From NCBI GenBank assembly GCA_024138015.1, contig JAMXBB010000002.1:14681945-14745944 (forward strand): a stretch of 64,000 nucleotides of DNA, given 5' to 3'. Each line of letters starts with the position of its first letter. Within the stretch, counting starts at the first letter, position 1. A model generated the notes under the pieces. That model saw only the letters and a program-made list of their open reading frames with translations. It ran no database searches and was not told where the DNA came from. The stretch is from Lumnitzera littorea. Lineage: Eukaryota > Streptophyta > Magnoliopsida > Myrtales > Combretaceae. Both the position numbers and the translations under genes were made by a program. Positions 47,290 to 60,935 of this stretch are shown here, one piece after another.

Positions 47290-49251
47290 TTAAGCCACAA
47301 GAGTGCTAGCAGTAGTTGATTCGCTGCATAAAATGATATAATGATTTCATATTAGACAAATGAAGTAATGAAATTAGACAGCAACTAAGAGCTAACATAT
47401 TTTTAATATAAGGTGAGACAAAATAAAAAAAAAAAAAAAAAAAGAACAATCATGGAAATGTCATTATTCTTAATTAGAATAAAAATCAAAGAGATGATGC
47501 TAAAAGAACTGCAAATGCATAACAACTATAAGCATATGTTACATAACCCATTATATCTTTGGTAGACTCATAGACTTCATAACTTGCCAACTGCCATACC
47601 CTTTTTATGTGAACTGAGCAATCTATTAGACAACACAGGATTGTTTGATAAACACCTGTTCTTTCTATCTCGACTCATCACCTTGAAAAGGATTTCCTTC
47701 TATGGTATTATACATTGTCAGTAAAATTAATTGCAAAAGACTAAATTCAATTGCTTAGCAATAGCTCATTAGGGGATAAGAGAGGAGAACCTATCAAATT
47801 GCCTATTGATAAAGTCCATTATACCACATGGAAAGCATATATATTTTGAACTAACTAGAACATCGATAGACCAAAAAGAAGAATCCAATGCTAAACAAGC
47901 TAAAAGCAATTAGATACTGACTACTTCCACACAGGGGGGAGCTTCTTTGTCTTCTTGTAGTAACGAGCAAGCCTGTGAATCCTGCTTTCAACAAGGATCA
48001 ACCTGAATTTTGAGTCCTTGTCCTTCCTGTTCCTCTCCAAATGCTTCCTGATGGAAACTGCCTTCTTAATCAGGTGGTAGAGATCTTCGGGGATTTCTGG
48101 TGCAAGACCTAAAAAAAAAGAGAGAAAAAACCAATAAGAGAAGTAGAATTCAATTATGTTTACTAAACAAACTAATGGGTTGGCCTAGTGGATGTTTGCC
48201 TTAATTAACATGACCACCGAGACATCACTCGCTCATGGAAGTGATGGTAGCCAGCCCAATAATCATAACTCCCTCCTCCGTCAACCAAGAGGGAAAAAAG
48301 AAAGTAGTCTATTTCAATGAAATAAAGAATGATATTTTGGCATCCCAGGCAAGTTAGCAAATCAACAATGGCCTACTTTGAATGCACCACTGCAAACCGT
48401 GCACAAGGTAGAGAAGCACAGGTACAACATGCATATATCAAATCCTCAAACCATAGGCATGTTCTTAAATTCACCATATTCCAATGGCGAACATTTTCCA
48501 TTTAAGCTGCACTCCCACCCTCAAAGCTCACCTTAAAGAACTTTTTAGAATGAATAGACTGTAATCTTACCAATCTTTACCAGTACAGTTACAAACAATT
48601 ATTTATGCTGGTAATCAACGAATAACAAATGCAAAGATTTCTCTATCTAATCCCTAATTTCTTCTCCCACAACTCTTCAGCACCGACTTTTCAATTGAGA
48701 AACGTGCCACAACTCGTCACACCTCCTTCATACAACCACCACAGACATTTTTCTTTTGCATCCAACGATACCCAAGCAATACAATCTAACACGCTTACAC
48801 TAATAAAATAAACATAATTCAAATTGGACACCCTAATCTAACATAACACAACATATTCTTTAGAAAAAGGAAATTTTTTACCGACTCCAACAAGATCTTG
48901 CTTCAGTAACTAAACATTACCATGAGCCTTTAGGATCCGCAAGATCTTGCTTCCAGTAACACTCTTCACTTGAGCGATACCATGAGAATCACGAAGAATC
49001 ACACCGATTTGGGACGGAGTCAAACCCTTCTTAGCAAACTTACAGATGTTGTCTTCCACCTAAACCATTCAAGAAAACACACAGCAACCACTAGAATAAA
49101 ATACCTATATTGATACAAAGACAAAGAAGGATTGAATGTAGTAAAAATTACTCACATCTTGAGCAGAGATCTTGAGCCAAGTGGGAGGAGTGCGCTTGTA
49201 AGGAAGAGCGGAGGCGGAGATACCCTTACCGCGACTGTGCATACGACCCAT
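47290..49251 (-). CDS. RPS13: 40S ribosomal protein S13 (uS15)
   Basis: Four exons on minus: 49,251-49,156; 49,059-48,921; 48,108-47,922; 47,323-47,290. All junctions are GT-AG, and the join gives 151 residues, the usual plant length. It begins MGRMHSRGKGISASALPYKR, includes GLTPSQIGVILRDSHG and VTGSKILRILKAHG, then HLERNRKDKDSKFRLILVE and the conserved RIHRLARYYK, and ends YESTTASTLVA. The last exon is only 34 nt and begins in the tyrosine codon; without it the frame would stop after VWK. The protein binds 18S rRNA in the small subunit of cytosolic ribosomes. No lesion is seen, so the gene is likely active. A partial dead copy lies 3.1 kb away at 52,236-52,750. Confidence 0.96.
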
Positions 49252-49365
49252 GGCTGATCGGCTTCGGCTGGACGGCTGCTCTTCTTCTTACTGAAACCCT
49301 ACCTTCAGTTTGATAAATAGGGTTTTATATAATTTGGATTTGGGTCAAAGTAGAGCTGGGCTTGG
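49252..49365 (-). promoter_or_regulatory. RPS13 promoter and 5' leader
   Basis: On the minus strand a TATA-like TTATATAAAA (49,323-49,332) lies about 75 bp upstream of the ATG. It is followed by AAACCCTA telo-box motifs (about 49,318 and 49,297) and a pyrimidine-rich leader. A TGGGCTT site II-like motif is at about 49,357. Telo-box plus site II is the common arrangement of plant ribosomal protein promoters. Confidence 0.65.
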
Positions 49366-49399
49366 CTTTAAACTTTGCGAAATGCATGTTCGCATCTTA

Positions 49400-52235
49400 G
49401 TCAAGCCCCGTTACGCATATTCTTAAAGAAATTTTACGATCGCCTCCGTTCTTTTGACGAAATCGGTTTTATCGATCCTCTCGTCATTTATTTTTATATT
49501 CTTAAATCCAAACCAATATACATAGTGATTCAAATATAAAAATGATTAATTTAAATATAAGATAGATGGCGGTATCATCCCCTAAAAAAAGACTATAAAA
49601 AAATCCTAATTCTTAAATGTCAATATTTGATTATATAAATTATATATTTATCATTTAGTATGAAATATTACAAGTATACGATTGCGAAAAGTTACGTAAA
49701 AGAAAAAACACTTTTAGAAAGAAAGTAAGTTAAGAAGAAGACAAAAAAAAAAGAAGGATAACAAAATATAACGATATAAATAAAGAGCTCATGTAATACA
49801 TAAATAAAAATTTGAATAATGATTATAATTTTTATTAAAAAGAAAATATAAATACAATCTATATGTTAAAAATTATTTAAGAAATATTAAATTTCAAAAA
49901 TAAATGACACATTATATATGATTTGTTGATTATTCAATGGAAAAACAAAAAATATATGAAGTGATTATATGAGTTAAAAAAAAAAAAAACCTCAATATTT
50001 CTTTTGTACACACTTCATATTAGGGTCGTAATATGTGAGAAAAAAAGTGAGTGAATAATAATAATACATTATATCAAATTATTCTCTTGCAATAAAAGGT
50101 AAGTGCTTCTAAGATTATATAAAATTTGAAAGATGAAATAAAAAAAGAATAGAAAAAAGAAAATAGCTTTTGAAATTATAGATTATAATATTATTTGATA
50201 AATAAGTTTATAAAAATAAAATTATGACACAATAAAAAAGTAAAGAGCTTCTAAAACCATATAATATATGATATGATATGGTAAAACCAATACACTAAGA
50301 ATATGCTAATTACACTTAATTTACTTCATTAAAGAAGTCACTTTGCCTACAAAATCAATAAAAAACTATATATCATTTGAGGAATTGTGAACATAACATA
50401 AAAAAAGGTATTTACATTACAATTAGAAAATTTATTTCCTTGTTTTTATAATGAGATGAATAATGGCTTAAATTACTAAAACAGAGTTCGCAGTTGAAAA
50501 ATAAAACAATATAGTTATAAATAATGCAAGGTTTTACAATAAAAAAAATTGTAAATGTCAAAAATCGTAAAGCACAACATGTGTACTATGTCCTCATATA
50601 CTCACACAAACTTTCTCTCTTTTATCTGTTTGGTTTATCAAATATACACTACGATAGATTTTCGATTTTTTAATTTTTGCATAATTTTTCTTTTCACTAT
50701 TTTAGGAAATATCTTCCAAGCATTGGTTTAACATTGAGTTTTTATTTTTTAAAAATTCATATTAACTAATGTTTAGTATTGATCTTAGTGAAAAATGTCA
50801 TAAAGTTACAATATTTTATTTTGCAATAGTAGTTTCCATTTTGGTTTAACAATTACTAAGACATTTTTTTCTTTAACATTTTATACTATTATATTCTTCT
50901 TAACCATTGCGTAATTTACATTTTAGTGGAGAATGCCACAAGGTTGCAATTTCTTTCTTTGTAACATTTTCTATTTGATATAAAATGAAAGATGAGATGG
51001 AAAGCTAGATTGGTTCTTAAAAAATATGGATAGGACTGTTGAAAAATAAATGATTATTCATAGACTCATTTATAATTTTTAAGTAATTTTTTGTACTATT
51101 TTAATAAAGAAGCTACAAAGTTTTGTTTTACAACTTTAATTTTTGCCATATTTGTAAAGCCCATTTTTATTGTAGTTTAGAAACTACCATAAAGTTTCAA
51201 TAGTAGGTTTTGTATCATTTGAGCCAAAAAGGCAATTTGATTTCATACTGAAATTTGTTCACTTGTTATATTATGTTTAATTATTATACAATAATACCGA
51301 AGTTATAAAATGTAGTAAGATATAAGGAGAGATAGAACTTGACTTAATTGCTAATGTTAATCTTTTTTTCTTATAGGATGAGAAAAAACTATATGTATAT
51401 GACTTGATTACTATTGTAAATTCTTTTTTAGATGATACAGAATGATTAAGTTAAGTTTCAATATCATACGATTCGGATTATTTGTTTGAAATTATATTTT
51501 ATTAGTTTTGTTTGCTTTAACTTTGTGTACAAAAACTAAAACACAAGACAATTTTTTTCCCTTGATTACCGTAAATTAGTAAACTAAAGCATATGATGCT
51601 TCTACTTTTGATATTTGCTAGAAAAATGATAAATTGAAGCCGATTTCTTAATTGTTTTTTTTTTTTCCTTTGTAAATATTGATGATTCTACTTTGAACTT
51701 ATAATATATAAATTCACAACAATTAATATGGTCAATCTATAATAAATAGGCATTCATATCTATATATATATATATTAATAATATATAGCAAATACACACT
51801 TATATTTTTTTATATATATAATATTAAAGTAGGGGAGCTAGTTCTTGGTAGATGATGCTTAACAAATCATCAATTCATTAATGTTAGTAAATAACTATTT
51901 ATTATGTTTATTTCTATATTATATTAAGCAAATAGTTTCCTTTGGTTTTACACTTCCATGTAAGTTCTAGAAAGAATAGTAAAATTAAATAAAAATTGTC
52001 CTTACTAAAATACACCTTATTTAAATAATGATATACCAAATGCAATTGTATTATTTATTATTAGTTATTACTAACATGTACTAAACAAGATGTAATTGCA
52101 AAAATCATTTGTTAATTGCTTTTTTTTTTTCCTTATACAATTAATCTTTTAATATTTAAGAGTGAAACTTTATTTTTATTCATAAATGGAAAAAAAAAAA
52201 AACCATAAAACCCTTCTCTGGTAATGCTAAAAAAA
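49400..52235. other. AT-rich intergenic DNA
   Basis: No gene recognised. The first ~390 bp (to about 49,790) share the duplicated block found again at 52,550-52,750. The rest is AT-rich with a short TA run near 51,760. Confidence 0.5.
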
Positions 52236-52750
52236 ATGAAAGGAAAAATTACTCGTATCTTATGCAAAGATCTTAAGCCAAATGGGAGTAATACGCTTGT
52301 AAGGAAGAGCTGAGGAAGAGATACCCTTGTTGCAACTATGCATACGACCCATGATCAACTGTACTTAGATGGCTTCTTCTTCTTACTGAAACCTTAGCTT
52401 CAGGATGAGGATTAGGAGGGTGGTAAAAACAAGGGTTTTATATAATTTAGATTTAGGTCAAAATAGAGTTAGGCTTTATGGTGGGCTTTAGACTTTGCAA
52501 AATGCATGTTAACTTCATAGTTAAGCCTAATTACACATTATAACATGATTAGAATCCTATTTGATTGAAAGTAAATGGGTTTCAATTTAATTCTAAAATT
52601 TTAATATTTGATTATATAAATTACACATTTATCATTTAGTGTGAAACACTACAAGCATACAATTACAAAAAGCTACACTAAAGAAAAAACTTTCTAAAAA
52701 GAAAGTAAGGTAAGAAGAAGAAAAAAAGATAACAAAATTAATGATATTTA
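52236..52750 (-). pseudogene. partial duplicate of RPS13 promoter and exon 1
   Basis: The minus strand at 52,351 reads MGRMHSCNKGISSSALPYKR, then IWLKIFA and a stop, matching RPS13 exon 1 (49,156-49,251) with several substitutions. The 5' leader, TATA region and about 390 bp of upstream DNA are duplicated too (compare 49,140-49,790). The donor site is changed (GATACGAGT) and no other exon follows, so it cannot make S13. Same orientation as the parent, offset 3.1 kb. The intact promoter block (TTATATAAAA) could still drive a transcript. Confidence 0.88.
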
Positions 52751-53426
52751 TATTAATATTATGAAAGAAAATCGTAATTATACAATGAAAAGAAAACTCC
52801 CAATAAAAAAAAAAAGATACAATATAATATATAAAATGAAGATCTCAAACCTTATTATGTATTATCTCTAGGATTCAACTAATAGAGTGAGAAGAATTGG
52901 GCCTTGAAGTATCCAAGTATAACCCTACAAAACAAGACATGATATGGGGCATTGGGATGTTTTCTGACATAACCACTCTAATACTTAAGTTAGATAATGT
53001 TTAAAGAGAAAAATAGAGGGCATAAGTAAGTATGAACAATCAAAATCCTTAAGAGTTAAAGGGTACATAAAGGTAGTTTATTGCTAGTAAAGTTCCTCCA
53101 TTTATAGTGGGAAACCAGAGAGAATATAGGGTGCTTGTCCCTATAATGGAATATCCACTAAGTGTAAGAAATGAGTATAGTGTTGACAATTGTGGCCCAA
53201 AAGTTTAGGGGTTGTATCATTGACTAAGTTAAGGGGCCTTATCCAATATTCCCTTTTATCCATCTTAGGCCTAAGGAGTTCAATCTTGGGGTAGCGCTAT
53301 CTTCTGTCCACGGGAGCCACATTTAAGTCGATCATTGGACAGGTCGGTCAAGTGAGAAGCGTGCAAGGCATGGGTCAAAGTAGATTGACTAAAGGCCTAT
53401 TCAAGTCGATATGGGCCTACGGGACC
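52751..53426. other. intergenic, nothing recognised
   Basis: No gene or repeat family identified. It ends at the family B LTR. Confidence 0.45.
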
Positions 53427-55961
53427 TACGAGCTTGATTTTTTAATTTAATTTTTCTTAATCCGATTAGTATTAAAGCCTAACCTATTTAAAACTAACAC
53501 TCAACTATGAATAAAGGAAAATCTAGTTTTTTATAAATTTGGAAAACAACTATAGTCACTACCTAATCAAGGTCAAAGAAATAATTAATATAGAACTAAT
53601 TGGGTGGATTGATTATAACTTAACTATCGATCTTCAATAAAACCAATTTTGAAAATTGATTTTTGAAATCAAAGATTTTGAGTTTGGAAACTAATTTATT
53701 AAACCCTAAACCGGTACTACTTTAACCTTCCAAATTAAAATTTATTTTTCTAAATACCCTTTAAACTCAAAAGAATAACTCTAATTTTCAAGTAAAGAAA
53801 CGAATAAATTCTTATTTATAAAGGAACTTGATCATCTAAATTTATTTACAAAAGGGAAAAAAAATTCCCTATTTTAAGTTGCTATGTAGTTACTCACAAG
53901 TGCTTACGTACCTATCTTTGAGATTAGACTTTCATAATTCATTTTTTTCAAAAAATTTTAGTGAAGGGTTCATTTTATTTTTAAAAAATGATTGACTTTA
54001 CATTTTATTCCTTTTAATTTTGTTTAAGGAAAATTTTAGAAAAAGAGTCTAAATTTTAAATATTCCTTTTGTTGAAAATTCTAAAAGAAGCCTTAAATTT
54101 GAAATTTATTTTTTATTATTTATTTCTTAGGAAAACAATATTTCAAGTGCCAAAAAAGTTATTCATTTCCATTATTATTATTTTTTATTTTTAAAAGAGA
54201 AAAATTTTTAAAATCTTGTAGAGAGGAAGAAAATAAAAAGAAATAAATAAAGAAGAAAGAAACCCCATTTTTTTATTTTTATTTATTTCCTTTATAATAG
54301 GAAGAAAAAGAAAAAATAAATAAGTAAAAGAAAAGAAAATAAATGAATAAAAATAAAAAGGGAAGTGGACCTTATCAGAAGGAGAAAGCATGGGCCAAGG
54401 TTTGGGTATTATCTTGGGTCGAAGTTGGACTAAGGACAAGCAAATGGGTCGTCGTTAGGTTGAATTTGATTCTTAGGTGAGTTATGACTAAAGAAGGAGA
54501 ATAATGGCTAAGACTCGATCTACAATGATTTCAGATAGGAATTTTAAGTGGGTAATCATACTTTCATGGCATTTTGATTATTGAAACTTCGAATAATGGT
54601 AGCACCTCACTCTATAGTAATGTTTTTAGCAATGTTGGAATTAGAGCAATGGATGGTAGAGAGAGAAAGCAGTTATGTAGCTACTTAGGGTGGTGTGTGA
54701 GGTTTGAGAAGTGGTCGGGTTAATGTTTGTGAGAGTTTTAAGCCATATGGTGATGGTGGTTTCTCGTAAGGTGTTGTGTCGCATGGTAGTTCACGTGATG
54801 AGTCGGCGGCCTAATATGGGCTTGTTGGTTGAAGACGTTTTGAGGTATTTCTAAAAGAAAAAGATAGTATATTTTAAAAAGCCATTGATAATGGTTTTAA
54901 GCTATGAAATTGAGTGTACAAAGAGAAAAGTTGGAGAGAGTGTGGGTCAAGCAAGAGAGAGAAAGCTTAGTTTTAAGCTTCAAGAGGAGTGTTTGAGAGT
55001 TGCTTGATGATGGAATACGTTTCCTAGACCCAAATTTATGTTAGTCAAGCTTCAGATTTGCATGGAAAGTCCATTAACCCATTAAATTCAAGAATCGCAA
55101 TGAATCGATCTTAACTAGATATAATTTCAAATTCAATGAATTTGATTTGATTTTATGTGTATTCAATGGTCAAAATGAATCCCATGAAGTTGTTCTTGCT
55201 AAAATAAGCAATTAGAAGTTTCAATTTCGTGTAAATCATGAAAATTCAAAATGTAGCAAAATTTGGATATTGAAACTTTTCCCATTTTCAATTCTCATTT
55301 TGATGCTCTTAGTGATTGAATTGGAACAAGATACTAGACTTAATTTGAAGTATTCCAAGTCTACTTCACAATTACATCATTGATTTAGTGAAATTGTGAA
55401 GGAAATAAGATGAAAAATGGTTGAAAAAGTAGCTGTTTGGATGGGTTTATGTGCAAGAAAAAGAGGGAAAAAGAGAGAAAGCGATGGAAAGTGGACATGA
55501 TAAGCTAATTATAAGCCAGCACACGTCCATGTTAAGAGAAAATGCAAAAAGGCGTTAAGCGCCTCTAGTAGGAATCAAACTTAAGTCCCAAGACTTATAC
55601 ATGCATGTCTTTACTAGTTGTGCTGACTCATTTCTTGGTTAGTATATGCATCAAAATTCATTTAACCACTAATTAAGCCTAAATCGATTTTAAAACTACC
55701 AATCTTATTGGAGGCCAATTAAAACCCCTATTGATCGAATCTTGATAAATTAAAAAAGTGATGACTTCTAGGAGCAAATGTAGTATACATATGTTAAAAT
55801 TAATTTTCAAATTGAACCCATTTTAACTACTTTTCAAGCTTTAGTCTATTGATCATGTGATTAATTTAAAATTTGTTTCGCTCGTAAATCAACTAATTTA
55901 AGTCAAATTAAAGCACCATTTGAAGCCATGATCAACTTAAATCAATCTCATTTTTATGCCT

Positions 55962-58900
55962 TATCACGCCCTAAACTCAAGGAGTTGTAACAACTTCACT
56001 GTATAAATCAACCTAAGTTAGAAACTACTCTCTTTAGTTGCTAACATAGGTATAATTCACATAAGGTGAACGACGACTTGACTAACTTTGAAATAGTCAA
56101 ATGGGTACCTGTAGTATATAAGACTTATAAAGTAACACTTTACAAAAATAAATTTTCTCATATTTATAGATAGTTTAGTTCTTTTACATAACTTTACGTA
56201 AATTAAAAGTTTTAAAGTTATAAAAAAAGATTGTACATCTCTACAGGAGGACATCTCTATAGGTAGACTACATTAAATATAGTATATATAATAGCAAGCC
56301 AATGAAGACTATAAAGCCTTCTAAGATGATCTTATAATCCTCTCACAAAAGAAAAACAAAAGTAACATGAGCTTGGATCCATTCATTAGACTTCAATACT
56401 TCACTCCTCAACTCATTAGAACTAACTTGTGCACAACTATAATGAGGCCTCTTCAGGTACTATTCTATACCTGTAAAACAATCTATTAGGATGTGAGCTT
56501 AACTAGCTCAGTAAAAAGGGATGGTATCATAAGAGTATATCAACAAATATGGTTGTTTAATCATTATTTAAATGCAAATGCAATAGATAAATGATAGAGC
56601 ATCTCACAATATTTAACTGCTTCATTGTAAAGTTAAAGTAATTTCGTCCACTTTAACTTAGATTTTGAGGAGTTTAAATACGATACTATTAGATTAAATT
56701 CATGCTTGTGCAATGAAGAATATCCTCCTCTTTATATAATATTTGAACCATGGTTCTCAATCTTGTCGTAACCTTTTTTCCTATCACTTAGTTTAACTAA
56801 GTGTGGGAAAAGAATAATTTCTGCTATCCTTATTGAAGTTTCGGTATTTAGTCTGACAACCTAATCATCACTCCTATTAAGTTATCATGAATGTCAAGTT
56901 AGATCTTTAGTCAACTCAAGATTATTTCGAACTATCAAGTGAGCAACCAAGTTCATACACACAAGATATGACATATTCAAGCAGAAAAACAACACTCAGA
57001 GTTTTAACTCTCAATCAACAATCAGTATCACAAATATACACATAGCATACGCATAAACAATCTAGCTACAACGACAAACAAATACTCTTACTTCTCCAAG
57101 TATCATAGCATGATACTTCAATATATCACAAAGCATTGATCCTAACTTACCTGTGCTTACAGGTGACTTTCTCTTGATAGCCATCTCCTTGTTCTTCAAT
57201 TGCCCTTGAAAATACATAATAGATTAGTTTTCAATCCTTGATTTATTAGCCATTAGTTTGTTTTATATGCTTTTAGTTATTTCTTTAAAAGTTTTACAAG
57301 TTATTTTCACTTAGAAATCACAATTTCTTGACCAACTAATGATTTTTATTAATGACCGCATACTATCAAATCCTCTTAATTAGGTTTTGAGTAGTTTTAT
57401 AATAGTTTTCTTTAGCCAGAAACTCTTTGAGTTAGGTTTCTAAGTGATTCTATAGTAATTTTCTTTAATAAAAAAATCCTTTAAATTACCATTTAAGCTA
57501 TACAAAGATTTTATGTTACACTTGTTTTATCCTTTGAGATAGCTTTTGAATTTCTCCAAGTTATATCCCTTATTATAGTATTCTCCAAGCTACTCTCTGA
57601 CTTTGTTATCTATTACATTTTTATAAAATCATCCTTTAACTAAGTTTCTGAATGTCTTGTTTTTACATTTTACTCATAAAACCTATTCTTTAAGTATCAT
57701 TCTAATGGAAAATTCATTCACCAAATCATCCTTTGCCTTTAATTAATATACTACAATTAACTAATTTACTAACTTTCTTCTAAGTTACAATTATAGAATT
57801 AAGTTAAAATAGCAAATTACACTCCAAACAAACCCTCATCAATCTCATTACTTCTTAACTCTCCATACAAAACATCTTAATTCATCAATTTATCTCAATC
57901 CAACCAAGATATTCAACTTACCAACTTCACCTATTAAGGCCAATACACAATTTTCCATAACTTTACACTTTACTAATCAATCCAACCATTCCAAAATAAT
58001 AATCATACTTCAGTAATGATTAAAACTAAATGTCTAAGTGGGATTATTAAAAAAGATATATATATATATATATATATATTATCTACTAAAAACACTATTT
58101 TAAGCATCATTTAAGGCTTAAAAATCAAATAAAAATATGAAAATAATATCATGAAAAACTTTTATGTAGCAATTTAATATTAACTTAGGATAGTTTATAA
58201 AAAATGTGGAAACTATGTTATTTACTCAATTTATTTCAACTTCGAAAATTGTTCGATTTCTCTATTTTTTTTAAGGACGTATATGTTAGCTACTCGATTT
58301 ATAAAAAATGATATTTTTCATAAATTCTATACACAAAAATATATAAGAATAATTTTTTTCATAATTTTTTGGGGCATATTTAGTATTTTTACAAAATCGA
58401 GTAGAAATTGGACCTCACTAGAAAATTGATCTACAGCCACCCACAAATGCTCCCCCTTTGTTGGCAGCCCCTGACAATGAGTTTGCCTTCTACTGGTGGT
58501 GGTGGTGGTTGAGTTCGAGTAATCTTCAATGTTGTTGTGCCCTTCAGTGATCAAATTACACCTTATTTTTGCATAATTTCCTATATTTACTTTTTTAGAT
58601 CCCCACATCCATCACTTAATGTTCCTAAACCCTAATTTGCATATACTAAATGTTGGAGAGGATTTTTTAATTTTCCCAACTTACGGATTAATGAAGTAAA
58701 TTTTCTTTCTCTTTTTTCCATTTTCCAAGCTTAAATATTGGGTTCTTATTTTGCATGTAAATTTAACTTCAAACTCTAACAGTTATCCACCTAATTCTAC
58801 ATGCCTAAATTGAGAAACTCCTAGCTATTCTAAGTGTCTTTGCAAATTTTTATGAATTTTAGTGATTTTTTATTGATTTTTTTTATCCTATTTTAGCCTA

Positions 58901-59258
58901 AAATACATATATTAGGGTATTTTAACTAATTATTGGTATACGTATATACTTAAAAATTACAAACGACACATACATATATATTCCATATATTATTTTATGT
59001 CCCATAATAATTTTATTATATATATAATTTATCTCTAAATGTTTACAAATTAATGAGACATATTTTACGCAATTATGGTAAATAATAACTAATATAGTTA
59101 AATTGTATTATTTTAGCTATATTATTATTTTATTATATTTTTAATATCTAGGTTCACTAGGTCTCCTTGACTCATAATTTTATAGATTAATCGGATTAGT
59201 TTTACTAATATCCTAAATTCACCTATTCGATAGTTATTTGTTGAGTATAGGGCTCACA
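55962..59258 (-). repeat. 3.3-kb solo LTR, family A relative
   Basis: It begins (element orientation) TGTGAGCCCTATA at 59,258 and ends GGGCGTGATA at 55,962, flanked by TGCCT (55,957-55,961) and TGCTT (59,259-59,263), a target duplication with one mismatch. It follows the family A order: GTTGTAACAAC...GTATAAA near the end, ACTAGCTCAGTAA (about 56,503), a CGGTATTTAGTCTGACA block (about 56,840), and a GGTGGTGGTGG-containing GC islet (about 58,490-58,510). It is clearly more diverged than the 18.6-30.9 kb LTRs. No internal coding region. Confidence 0.75.
58056..58080. repeat. AT microsatellite
   Basis: A pure AT run inside the solo LTR; a shorter run occurs at about 38,987-38,999. Confidence 0.85.
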
Positions 59259-59540
59259 TGCTTTAAAAATAATTAACATCAACATTCTCAAATATAACTC
59301 AAAACCATTAAATTGCATATGTACATTTTGATTTTATTCAACTCAAAAATCCTAAAAATGACTCAAGACCTATATTTTTTTCGTATTCTTTTAATTTTTC
59401 AATTTTTTTTGTATCTTCTTGAATTTTCTCATTATTTTTTTTTCTGAATTTTTATGTTTTGTATTTTCTTGAATCAGGACTTTTTTTATTTATTCTAAAT
59501 AATTTCTAAAAATATAAGAGACAAAAATGGGGTGTTTATA

Positions 59541-60935
59541 AGACTTATACCTAAAGTCTCCTATCAATACTTGTTATCCCTACAGTCTCTTTGACGGGAA
59601 GTCGACAAAGAAAGTTAGAGATTGAATGAGTTCCTTAAGCGCATTGCCAAGTTGTCTTAGGTAGTTAGAGCTTCAACTTCTCATTAGGCATTACTGTTGT
59701 GGCTTGAGCATTCAAGCAAAGGTAACTCGAGTTGAGTAGGCGACTTTAGATGGCTCTGATTCATACTAGAAAGACTGAATTAAGTAGCTATCGTGTTTAG
59801 GCCAAAGTTGTCCTGTATAGGTTGTACAGTTCTGTTATTTTGTCTAAACATCAACCATCCTTAATGAGACTTGTGCTTATAGAGGGATTGACTATCAAGG
59901 GTGACTTATGCCCATACTTTAAGTTAAGTGATGTGGGCAGGCAAGTGTACCTTATCAAATTGTAATAGTGAATTAAGTTTAAGTGTTGACTCCTTAAGGA
60001 ATTTAACTATTAATACTCACTAGGTCGTTATTATCTAACGGTAAATTAAATTTCAAGAAACTTAAAAAAGTAAATCTAAATTACTACTAAAACTAATTTA
60101 AAGATTAACTATGATGCAATTCAAGAATTAACAAAAAAGCAATTTAATTGAAAATTAATTCAAAATTCAATGTTATACCTAGATCCTAGATCTTGCTTCT
60201 CTTAAATTCTAGCATGTGATTTTCTTAAAGATAATCTAATTTATTCCTTAATCTTTCTTGATAGGGAGAATTCTCTATTAAAGTTAATCACTTTTTCAAG
60301 CCAGTTAACCTTAACCCTAAAATCACCTATTAAAATCTCTTGTTAATAATATAATTTAAGATTGCATCAAATTCTATATTATTACTTGTGGAAATAATAA
60401 CCTAAATCATGAAGCAAACATAGTTGAACAAAAAAAGATTAAAAAATTAAATTAATCAAGCAATAATAATATTACATGAATAGATCTAGGTTCTACAAGA
60501 CCTAGATATCAAAGATCCACTTACTATACATCGCAAAATAAGGATCTAAAAATAAAGAGTATAAAATTATAGGAAAGAAAATCATGAAGTCTAATTAAGA
60601 TCAAATCTTAAATCTTGAATTCTTGATGATCCTCTCGCTACTTGAGTATTCTTGTCTTGAAAAGCTCTCTCCAATTCGTGTCTAGCAAGTTCTTTTTTTG
60701 AATGAATCTTAACAAGGCCTTATATAGGAAGTGAATAAAAAAAAAGTTGGCTGGAAAATACATGACCAGGGACATCAGTCTTTTGATGTGATTCACATTT
60801 GTTTCTTTAAAAAAAAAGGGGGGAAATGACACAACTAAGGATATGATTGTATCTTTTAGTCATGTCATAGGTTGTAACAATAGAAAAATAGCTCCAATTT
60901 TTCTTAAAAACGATATAGTCATTTCGTTCGACTGT
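59541..60935. other. probable retroelement untranslated relic
   Basis: No coding domain seen. It includes GGCAGGCAAGTGTACCTTATC (about 59,937-59,957) and ACCTAGATATCAAAGATCC (about 60,501-60,519), which resemble blocks I associate with the 3' untranslated region of plant Athila/Tat-type gypsy elements. This is recollection, not a search result, and the boundaries are unknown. Confidence 0.3.

Larger units (their letters stand above)
53427..59540 (-). repeat. family B LTR split by a solo LTR
   Basis: The parts 53,427-55,961 and 59,259-59,540 together (about 2.8 kb) match the inverse of the solo LTR at 4,054-6,659. Its end AATCAAGCTTG aligns with 53,430-53,440 (AGCTTGATTT), the TTAATATTAATTGGGTTAAG region aligns with 53,458-53,480, and its start TGTAAACACC aligns with GGTGTTTATA at 59,531-59,540. 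Identity is moderate. No clear target duplication outside. The insertion between the two parts is the family A LTR at 55,962-59,258. Confidence 0.6.

Noticed and set aside
47324..48920. Possible C/D snoRNA in RPS13 introns (minus-strand GGTGATGAGTC near 47,675)
   Set aside because: A C-box-like sequence is present, but no CTGA D box or terminal stem was found at a suitable distance.
52236..52750. A second functional RPS13 gene
   Set aside because: Stop at codon 30, changed donor site, and no exons 2-4 downstream.
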